From Planctomycetota bacterium (GTDB taxonomy: Bacteria > Planctomycetota > Phycisphaerae > Phycisphaerales > SM1A02): a stretch of 64,000 bases of DNA. The notes under the pieces were generated by a model that saw only the letters and a program-made list of their open reading frames with translations, was not told the DNA's origin and made no database searches. Position 1 is the stretch's first letter; the number at the start of each line of letters is the position of its first letter. The position numbers and the translations under genes were made by a program. Where the stretch lies: positions 1 through 64,000 of the forward strand of contig JAAERN010000166.1 in NCBI GenBank assembly GCA_024230295.1, written 5' to 3'. Positions 57,907 to 64,000 of this stretch are shown here, in pieces.

Positions 57907-59078
57907 TCACCCCCACCATCTTCGCACTCCTGATTTCAGCTCAGATGCCACCCATGCCTCCTTCGGCGACAGGCGATGCGGGAGCCGTCATTCAACCTCA
58001 GGGCCCACTGAAGCGGGTAGAACCGCTCAGGCACAGGTTCACTTTCGCTACGACGATCAACTATGAGCCTGCAAAGGGCCGGTCCAACCCGTGGAAACTC
58101 CCCCTGATTCTCAGCGGCCCCTGGAGCATGGCAGATGCCAGCAGATTTGGCGTTTCGCTCACGGCGGGACGTGACACCCAGCAGGTGACAACAGCACAAG
58201 CCGTCGGATCCACAACCCCACTCGGGGAGGCCGATGTCACCGTCCCGGTTCCGCCGGTCAACACGTGGCCACTTACGGTATCTGTCACATGCGTCACGAC
58301 AACCTGGTCCAGCACGCTCGACGATGAGGCCGCCATGCAACTCGATTGGCCGAGTACTTGGCCCGCGACACTGGCTTCCATGAGGCGGCCCAGCGTACTC
58401 ATCGAATCGGATGCGCCGATTATTCGAGACGCCGTAGAAAACTTAACGAACGGCCAAGTAGCCAGCGTTCCTCCAATTCAAGCCGCCAAACTGATCATTC
58501 AGTACGCATGCGCAAACTTCAAAGTCGGGCAAACCCGCGTCTCACGGGGGCAGCAGGGACAGCTTCGCGGAATCGACGTCAGCGGAGCGAAGCAGGCTGC
58601 CACAACTGGGGAAGGATCCCCCGCCGACCTCGTCTGCCTGTGTGTTGCAATGCTCCGCGCCGCAAACTTGCCAGCCCGCCCGGTCATTGGCATCGGCAAC
58701 CTTGCATGGGGCGGCGCCGACGAGTTCGGAGTCTGGGGCGAGGTCTTCCTGCCAGGCTGCGGCTGGACACCCTTCGATCCGAAGATGCTCTCGGAGCAAT
58801 CCATCGCTACGCTCGATGCGCGGCGGCGATGGGAGTACTTCGGCACGATGCCTCGACTGAATCGAGCGGTACCAATTGCTTGGTCCTTTGCGCCTGGCAA
58901 TGGACAGGATGCTTTCGACAGTTGGGCAGTTTGGGGATGGACGCGGTTTCTTCCCACTGCCGCATTCCCGGCACCTATCGAACAAGGGTCCATTCCAACA
59001 TCGACAGGCAGTTTCTCACTGAACCCGCTGCGACCGGTCCCCTCATTCGTCACGTTGACTCGAACTTCTGCCCCCTGA
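57903..59078 (+). CDS. Transglutaminase-like fold protein lacking the catalytic Cys and His
   Basis: A 391-residue exported protein (signal at about 1-15, followed by a Pro-rich stretch). The C-terminal half resembles transglutaminase-like domains, with LVCLCVAMLRAANLPARPVIG and VWGEVFLPGCGWTPFDP. Where the family has the catalytic Cys (G-x-C before the helix), this protein reads GSPADL; where it has His (HAWVEV), it reads VWGEV; the Asp of FDP remains. It is therefore probably a non-catalytic binding or structural protein. It starts in an ATGA overlap with the MlaE gene. A different assignment of the active-site register would be the main alternative. Confidence 0.65.
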   Translation: MITPTIFALLISAQMPPMPPSATGDAGAVIQPQGPLKRVEPLRHRFTFATTINYEPAKGRSNPWKLPLILSGPWSMADASRFGVSLTAGRDTQQVTTAQAVGSTTPLGEADVTVPVPPVNTWPLTVSVTCVTTTWSSTLDDEAAMQLDWPSTWPATLASMRRPSVLIESDAPIIRDAVENLTNGQVASVPPIQAAKLIIQYACANFKVGQTRVSRGQQGQLRGIDVSGAKQAATTGEGSPADLVCLCVAMLRAANLPARPVIGIGNLAWGGADEFGVWGEVFLPGCGWTPFDPKMLSEQSIATLDARRRWEYFGTMPRLNRAVPIAWSFAPGNGQDAFDSWAVWGWTRFLPTAAFPAPIEQGSIPTSTGSFSLNPLRPVPSFVTLTRTSAP

Positions 59079-59089
59079 TCGCTTAGGCC

Positions 59090-59335
59090 ATGTTGGACGA
59101 ACAACCAAGTTCAGAGGATCTCGACCGCTTCGGCGATGAAGGCAACCAATTGGGCTGGTGCCCCGATTGCGGCGCCGAAGTCTGGGATGAGGCGGAATTC
59201 TGCCCAAACTGCGGCGCGCAGATTGGTGGTCGCGTACTACGACGTCCTCCCGCCGCGACTGAGTTCCACAAGCGAATGATGCTTCTCATCACGATCGTGA
59301 TACTGGTGGTGTTCTTCGTCGTATTTGTCCTTTAG
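59090..59335 (+). CDS. Small zinc-ribbon membrane protein
   Basis: An 81-residue protein with a double CxxC zinc ribbon, CPDCGAE and CPNCGAQ, at residues about 24-42, and a C-terminal membrane helix (MMLLITIVILVVFFVVFVL). The N-terminus is acidic. It begins 12 bases after the transglutaminase-like gene and probably is the last member of the transcript from 56225. Function is unknown; such small ribbon-anchor proteins may be adaptors. Confidence 0.7.
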   Translation: MLDEQPSSEDLDRFGDEGNQLGWCPDCGAEVWDEAEFCPNCGAQIGGRVLRRPPAATEFHKRMMLLITIVILVVFFVVFVL

Positions 59336-59378
59336 CAGGTCGTCTACTACCGCCACGAGTGCGTGTGTCCAACTCCAA

Positions 59379-59397
59379 GCAGCGAGTCTCTCGCTGC
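59379..59397. terminator. Hairpin between convergent genes
   Basis: GCAGCGAG (59379-59386) and CTCGCTGC (59390-59397) form a perfect 8-bp stem with a 3-nt loop, 44 bp after the zinc-ribbon gene and ahead of the convergent S41 gene end at 59533. It is usable on both strands. No T-tract follows. The rest of 59336-59532 holds no recognised gene. Confidence 0.5.
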
Positions 59398-59532
59398 AGG
59401 ATCAGCCTCTGCGACAACTTCCGCTTTGAGATGAACTATCTGATGCAGGGGCGTCCGTTCGGGCAAACTGTTCCACAGAGACACCTTCTTTCACACGCTC
59501 CGACGGAAACAGCGGCCCAAGGCCAGATCCGA

Positions 59533-60936
59533 CTACTCCGTCTTTCGCCTTTCGAGCACCCCCCAAGCGGTCTCAAGTTGGCGGTCGTGGGCTTCGAGCA
59601 GGGCATCACAGACCGACCCACCTCGCATCGGTCCCGCGTCCGCGATAACGCGAACATCAGGCGAAAGACCCACACGTTGAAACGACTCGACACCATCAGG
59701 CAGAACAAAAGGGGCCCCCCCAAACGCCAGCGTCGATCCATCCGGCCCGGCGACTCTGACCACGCAGTACTCGCACCCAGCAGTTGGCGCCCCGACAATC
59801 GTAGCGCCAATCATGCCTCGCAAGATCGCTGCAGTCCACTCGCTGTAACTCGCCGTGTATTCATTGACGAGAACGACGACAGGGCCAGCAATGATCGCGG
59901 GCGACGCATCGATGTTGAGCACACCGATGCTTTCAACAAGCCCAAAGAACACTGATTCTGGCGGCGTCTCGAGACGCACGGCGCAGGACAGGAGCCGATC
60001 AATCAGCAGTTGAAAACCAGGACCATGCCCGCCCGGTGCAAATCGCAGGTCAACAAGCGTTGACGTCGCACCTTGCAACACTTTCGCAGCACCATCGAAT
60101 TCTTGTTCGAGGGCCAAAACCGCATCGCCCTTGCCGGGCAGATGGCAATTTGCTTTCCAGACAAGCACACCGACGCCATCCAAATTCCAGGCCGAGATGA
60201 ATTCGCCTTCCAATGACTTGGGGGATTTGCACTGCGACATGCGGGCATGCATCGCCGCGGTGGTGGCCTCTCTGGCCGCTTGCATGAGTCTGCTGCCCCC
60301 GCCACGCACCTTGACCTCATTGGGGGCAACCACCGTCACACCCATACCCCGCCGCCGCTGCAATGTCACGACATCGCCAGATTCGGGATCCTGCAGATCC
60401 ACGGTCATCAGCGACATCTTGGGTCCGATGTTGAGTGGGTAGTTCATCGATGTCTGGTCCTCGACCTCGCACTCGTTGAACCGCTCCACCGGCCAGCCAA
60501 CGAACTTTGGCACTATGCCGCTCCAGGCCAACGCATGAGTATCCACCACGCACTGCAGAACCACCTGCCCATCCACGATCGAAAGCATGAGATCGGTTGC
60601 ACCAAGAGGGCCGTCCTCCGATTCCCACAACTCGTAATTTGGTTTGAAGTTGAGGTGTGGATCACGCACCGAAGCCATCATGCGCATCAACGCGTGATAG
60701 AACTCGGTCGCCGTTTCCGCCTCGACAATCTCGCCTTCCCACCGCGCGCGAAGCATATGGACATCGAGGCCAACGGCCTCCAGATCCGGCGCCTGCTCAG
60801 AAATCGCCTGGTGGTAGGTTTCAAACGTGGCTGCTCGGAGCCGATGATCAAAAACCGAAGCGTCGTAGGAACGACATCCTGAGACAAGGAAGCCAACGCT
60901 GAGGAGTGCGAGGTTGGTTCGTTTCACTCGGTTCAT
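59533..60936 (-). CDS. S41-family peptidase-like lipoprotein
   Basis: A 467-residue protein with lipobox LVSGC. An N-terminal helical region is followed by a region that occupies the place of a PDZ domain, and a C-terminal S41 (tail-specific protease) core contains STLVDLRFAPGGHGPG and the nucleophile segment VLVNEYTASYSEWTAAILRG. S363 is the likely nucleophile, in the place of the Ser of S-A-S-A-S-E motifs, with E366 next to it. A general-base lysine is not obvious, so activity is uncertain. It should face the periplasm. No close gene on the same strand. Confidence 0.75.
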   Translation of the reverse strand: MNRVKRTNLALLSVGFLVSGCRSYDASVFDHRLRAATFETYHQAISEQAPDLEAVGLDVHMLRARWEGEIVEAETATEFYHALMRMMASVRDPHLNFKPNYELWESEDGPLGATDLMLSIVDGQVVLQCVVDTHALAWSGIVPKFVGWPVERFNECEVEDQTSMNYPLNIGPKMSLMTVDLQDPESGDVVTLQRRRGMGVTVVAPNEVKVRGGGSRLMQAAREATTAAMHARMSQCKSPKSLEGEFISAWNLDGVGVLVWKANCHLPGKGDAVLALEQEFDGAAKVLQGATSTLVDLRFAPGGHGPGFQLLIDRLLSCAVRLETPPESVFFGLVESIGVLNIDASPAIIAGPVVVLVNEYTASYSEWTAAILRGMIGATIVGAPTAGCEYCVVRVAGPDGSTLAFGGAPFVLPDGVESFQRVGLSPDVRVIADAGPMRGGSVCDALLEAHDRQLETAWGVLERRKTE

Positions 60937-61046
60937 CGGAAACGATAGTACAAGTGCCGCGCGAGGCGAATTACAGGCAATCGTTGACCTTCATACTCAG
61001 AACCTCAAGATCTCTCAAATCACCAATCCGCAAAAACCACCGAAAG

Positions 61047-61065
61047 TTCGATATAAAATAGAGCT
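61047..61065 (+). promoter_or_regulatory. Possible promoter element ahead of the sigma factor
   Basis: The 252-bp spacer between the S41 gene and the sigma factor is AT-richer than its surroundings. TATAAA at 61052-61057 in the stretch GATATAAAATAG is a fair -10 candidate. No clear -35 stands 16-18 bases upstream; a TTGACC lies farther away at 60984. The assignment is tentative. Confidence 0.25.
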
Positions 61066-61188
61066 TGAGACTCCGCCAGAGCCACTTTAGGGACTTCGGC
61101 ATCCAAGTTACGCCCCTGAGAGAGTATGGTACGGGGGGCACTGCCGACCGCGCAACTTGGCTGGTTTGAAGAGACTGCGAGGCTGAAA

Positions 61189-61797
61189 ATGGTGACGGGT
61201 ACAACGGGGATATTGGGTGAAGTGAAATCCGAGGGGCTGACGCAGATACTCAATGCCGCGGCCGCTGGCGACCAAGCCGCTATCGAAGATGCGTGGTCGT
61301 TTATCTATGACGACGTGCACCGCATGGCTTACCACGCCCTCTCGCATGAGGGGCCAGCAACACAACTGCAACCCACACTTCTGGTGCACGAGGTCTTCCT
61401 CCGGCTCGACCGAAACCACCCAGACCAGTGGGATAACCGAAGACACTTCTTTGGTGCCGTCGCTCGCTCCATGCAGCAGTATCTTGTCGACCACGCGCGA
61501 CGCCGATCAGCGAAACGCCGCGGCGGCGATCGCGGAAAGCTTTCGCTCACCGTCATCGCCGGCGAACTGGCCTCGTGGGATTCGGCCACGTCAGAAGATC
61601 TCCCAGGCCTCATTGTTGCACTGAACGAATTGGAAACCGAATCGCCCCGCGCCACAGAGGTTGCGAGACTCCGGTACATCCTCGGACTCAGCATTCGCCA
61701 AGTTTCAGACATCACCGGCATGTCAGAGCGCACAACAAAGAAGGACTGGGCGTTTGCCCGATCGGTTCTTCGCCGTTCACTGGATCGACTTGGGTAG
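61189..61797 (+). CDS. ECF-type RNA polymerase sigma factor
   Basis: A 202-residue sigma factor of the planctomycete ECF group (TIGR02999-like). Region 2 shows LLVHEVFLRLDR and RRHFFGAVARSMQQYLVDHA, followed by a basic RRRSAKRRGGDRG linker. Region 4 has VARLRYILGLSIRQVSDITG with the helix-turn-helix MSERTTKKDWAFARSVLRR. It redirects RNA polymerase to unknown promoters. The ATG at 61189 gives the normal length, with 61126 as an alternative. It is followed after three bases by a Ser/Thr kinase, a typical pair in planctomycetes where kinase and sigma factor probably act together. Confidence 0.9.
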   Translation: MVTGTTGILGEVKSEGLTQILNAAAAGDQAAIEDAWSFIYDDVHRMAYHALSHEGPATQLQPTLLVHEVFLRLDRNHPDQWDNRRHFFGAVARSMQQYLVDHARRRSAKRRGGDRGKLSLTVIAGELASWDSATSEDLPGLIVALNELETESPRATEVARLRYILGLSIRQVSDITGMSERTTKKDWAFARSVLRRSLDRLG

Positions 61798-61800
61798 CAC

Positions 61801-64000
61801 ATGACTGGCCAAGACGCACATTCCACGAATAACTTTCGCAAGAGCCGTCGCCACGCCATCTTCAGCGCTGCCGTTGAGTTGCCAGCGGATCAACGTGATG
61901 CCTATCTCGTAAATGAGTTCGCCAATGAGCCAGACATGCTCGAAGAACTTCGCTCGCTGCTGAAATATCACGACACAATGAGCGCCCCATCCGATCTGCC
62001 GCCGACGCCACTGGACGATCCACTTATTGGCACCACCATCGGTGGCTGCCAGATCGAGCGGCGCATCGGGGCCGGCGGAATGGGCATCGTGTATCAAGCC
62101 ACGCAATCACATCCGCGCCGACAGGTGGCCGTGAAGGTTCTTCGCCCCGGCACCATGAACCAAGATATGCTCGCCCGGCTCGACCGCGAAGCTGAACTTC
62201 TGGGACGCCTGTGCCACCCAGGAATCGCTCGCATCTACGGCTCGAGCACCTTCGATACAGGGCAGGGCGCTACCCCATACTTCATCATGGAGTTCATCGA
62301 TCGAGCGCTTCCACTGACAGACTACGCCGATCAACATCATCTCGACCAACGAGCACGGGTACTTCTGATCGCAAAAATCTGCGATGCGCTCGACCACGCA
62401 CACCAACGTGGAGTCGTTCATCGGGATCTCAAGCCAGGCAACATCCTCGTCGATGAGGCCGGCAATCCACGGATCATCGACTTCGGAGTGGCCACAACCT
62501 GCGGGAACGAGACTCTGCACACCACTCGACTAACCCGCCGCGGCCAACTCATCGGCACGCTCAGATACATGAGCCCGGAACAGGTCGACTCACGCAAGAA
62601 TAGCCCCGACGCGCGTACCGACGTGTACGGAATCGGAGCCGTGCTATACGAACTTCTCTCAGGGCAGCCCCCCTTTGATCTCAATGATCTCCCTCTGCCC
62701 GAAGCGGCCAGATTGATTCGAGAGATGCCTCCACGGCTGCTTTCGTCAACTGATCGCACACTTCGAGGAGATCTTGAGACCGTGTGCACAACCGCCATGG
62801 CCAAGGAACCGAACCGCAGATATGCGTCTGCAGCGGCCATGGCGTCCGATCTTCGGCGGTGGCTGCACTTCGAACCGATCACTGCGCGACCCCCGAGCAT
62901 GCTCTACCTCACCGGACGATTCGTGCGGCGGCATCGAACGCCCGTTACCTTCGCTTCGATCCTGATTGCAGTGCTGACCGCTGCGCTCATTTTCGTAAGC
63001 GGATCGCTCGCTCGAGAGTCCGAACATCGCTCGCAAATCGAGAAGGAACATCAGGGGCTTCAGCAGATTCTCGCAGCGGTCGGCTCAAGCCTCGACGCGA
63101 TCAATCACCCAGAAACGGGCGAAGCGCCGCTCACGTCGCTTCTTCGAGAAATGACGCGGCAGGCGGATCGTGGCATCATCACGGAACCGCTCGCTGAGGC
63201 CGCTATTCGCCGCATGGTTGCAAAGTCCTTCCACCAGTCAAGACGTCCTGGCAAGGCGGCCGAGCAACTGACTGCAGCTAAAGCGCTCTACCGATCGGCA
63301 TGCAGCCCAGAGAATCCTGATTACCAGGCCTGCCTGATTGATCTGGCCAAACTCTATAGCGATCTTGATGACGGCATCTATGACCTGCATCGCGCCTCAG
63401 CCTACGCGAGAAAAGTACTCCATACAAGAGAGACCCTCTACGGCCCGGACGATGACCGCACTATGGAAGCGGTCGAGACGCTTGGCTTTGCGGCACGCGA
63501 TCTCGGCGATGGCAAGGAGTCCGGCGAACTCTATGAAAGGCTCATTACTTGGCTTGAGTCGCAGCCATCGTTCAATTCACAGCGACTCGTCGCCGCAATG
63601 ATCACCAGAGGATTCACGCTCCATCGGAAAGGAACATACGATCAAGCCGATGTGTGGTACCGAAAGGCCGCCGACGTTGCCAGCATTCACATGGAGCCTA
63701 CAGACCCCGTTCGAATAGAGGCGACGACGCTTCGGGCACTGACCCTGCGGGATCGCAATCGATTCGATGAGGCAGCGGACATTTTCGACGAGCTACTGAC
63801 CGACTTGATCCCCCTCATACCGGCAAACCGTGTAAGCCTGCTTCGTGAATGCATACATCATGGAATGGTGCTTGCCCGTGGTGGTAGAACCGCTGAAGGC
63901 ATGCGCATTGCGGACAAGGCCATTCAACGCATTGAGCCACATCTTCCCCCGAATCATCCAATGCTACTGCTGGCGAGGTCCAACAGGCTGAAGATGCTCG
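61801..64000 (+). CDS. Serine/threonine protein kinase, incomplete at window end
   Basis: An open frame from the ATG at 61801 continues past the right edge, giving 733 residues here. After an N-terminal helical region (1-70) comes a Hanks-type kinase: glycine loop IGAGGMGIVYQA (89-100), K112, E130, HRDLKPGN (207-214), DFG (227-229) and a FGV..T activation loop, then an APE-like YMSPEQ. One membrane helix lies near 380-400 (TFASILIAVLTAALIFVSG). The outer part is helical and of TPR character (units such as AAEQLTAAKALYRSA and YDQADVWYRKAADVASI). It should sense an external or periplasmic state and pair with the sigma factor just upstream. Confidence 0.9.
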   Translation, partial: MTGQDAHSTNNFRKSRRHAIFSAAVELPADQRDAYLVNEFANEPDMLEELRSLLKYHDTMSAPSDLPPTPLDDPLIGTTIGGCQIERRIGAGGMGIVYQATQSHPRRQVAVKVLRPGTMNQDMLARLDREAELLGRLCHPGIARIYGSSTFDTGQGATPYFIMEFIDRALPLTDYADQHHLDQRARVLLIAKICDALDHAHQRGVVHRDLKPGNILVDEAGNPRIIDFGVATTCGNETLHTTRLTRRGQLIGTLRYMSPEQVDSRKNSPDARTDVYGIGAVLYELLSGQPPFDLNDLPLPEAARLIREMPPRLLSSTDRTLRGDLETVCTTAMAKEPNRRYASAAAMASDLRRWLHFEPITARPPSMLYLTGRFVRRHRTPVTFASILIAVLTAALIFVSGSLARESEHRSQIEKEHQGLQQILAAVGSSLDAINHPETGEAPLTSLLREMTRQADRGIITEPLAEAAIRRMVAKSFHQSRRPGKAAEQLTAAKALYRSACSPENPDYQACLIDLAKLYSDLDDGIYDLHRASAYARKVLHTRETLYGPDDDRTMEAVETLGFAARDLGDGKESGELYERLITWLESQPSFNSQRLVAAMITRGFTLHRKGTYDQADVWYRKAADVASIHMEPTDPVRIEATTLRALTLRDRNRFDEAADIFDELLTDLIPLIPANRVSLLRECIHHGMVLARGGRTAEGMRIADKAIQRIEPHLPPNHPMLLLARSNRLKML

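Noticed and set aside
1-64000. CRISPR arrays, insertion sequences, phage genes, rRNA and tRNA genes
   Set aside because: No regularly spaced repeats, transposase or integrase motifs, or RNA gene signatures were seen on reading both strands; tRNAs in short spacers cannot be fully excluded without a covariance search.

Overview
The window reads as a chromosomal segment of a GC-rich planctomycete, most likely of the class Phycisphaerae. The clues are a Minf_1886-type protein (a family largely restricted to Planctomycetes and Verrucomicrobia), secreted proteins ending in dockerin-like 'DLL..L..WG' tails, an ECF sigma factor followed directly by a Ser/Thr kinase with a C-terminal extracytoplasmic part, a single-chain SecD-SecF, and dense runs of genes joined by 4-nt ATGA/GTGA overlaps. 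No rRNA, tRNA, CRISPR array, insertion sequence or phage gene was recognised.

Layout. 1-640: a decayed or frameshifted dockerin-type gene and an inverted repeat. 644-4519 (-): HrpA helicase. 4613-14968 (+): a respiratory gene cluster encoding CoxB with a C-terminal cytochrome c, CoxA, CoxC, an unknown membrane protein, a diheme lipoprotein cytochrome c, a Rieske protein, a cytochrome b fused to cytochrome c, a CtaG-polyferredoxin fusion, a FixH/YtkA-like protein and a bactofilin-like membrane protein. This looks like a quinol:cytochrome c reductase plus caa3-type oxidase with its assembly factors. 15056-20084 (+): a compact type VII secretion (ESX)-like module made of a WXG100-type protein, a helical protein, a second short WxD protein and a 1294-residue FtsK/EccC-like ATPase with three ATPase modules of which only the middle one is intact. 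I consider this the most interesting locus. 20252-22501: a small ORF and a FlgI-like lipoprotein outside any flagellar cluster. 22787-26482: SMC.

26508-31302: alpha/beta hydrolase, NAD-type isocitrate/isopropylmalate dehydrogenase-family enzyme, FAD oxidoreductase, aldo/keto reductase and a LysM protein. 31364-38414 (-): SecDF, YajC, Tgt, rhomboid protease and Nudix hydrolase, a common planctomycete-style tgt-yajC-secDF neighbourhood. 38413-40190 (+): Mla-type ABC ATPase and MCE protein; the matching MlaE permease lies 17 kb away at 57076. 40290-45882 (-): Kup potassium transporter, OmpA-type lipoprotein, prepilin peptidase, XseB and XseA. 45947-51307 (+): RecG, PolX and Ffh. 51309-56092 (-): AI-2E/PerM-type exporter, Minf_1886 protein, secreted parallel beta-helix protein with dockerin tail, amidohydrolase. 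56225-59335 (+): second OmpA lipoprotein, MlaE, transglutaminase-like pseudoenzyme, zinc-ribbon membrane protein. 59533-60936 (-): S41 peptidase-like lipoprotein. 61189-64000 (+): ECF sigma factor and a Ser/Thr kinase cut by the window end.

Most genes outside the secretion module are envelope, respiration or genome-maintenance housekeeping functions. Function calls rest on motifs read by eye; no database search was possible.
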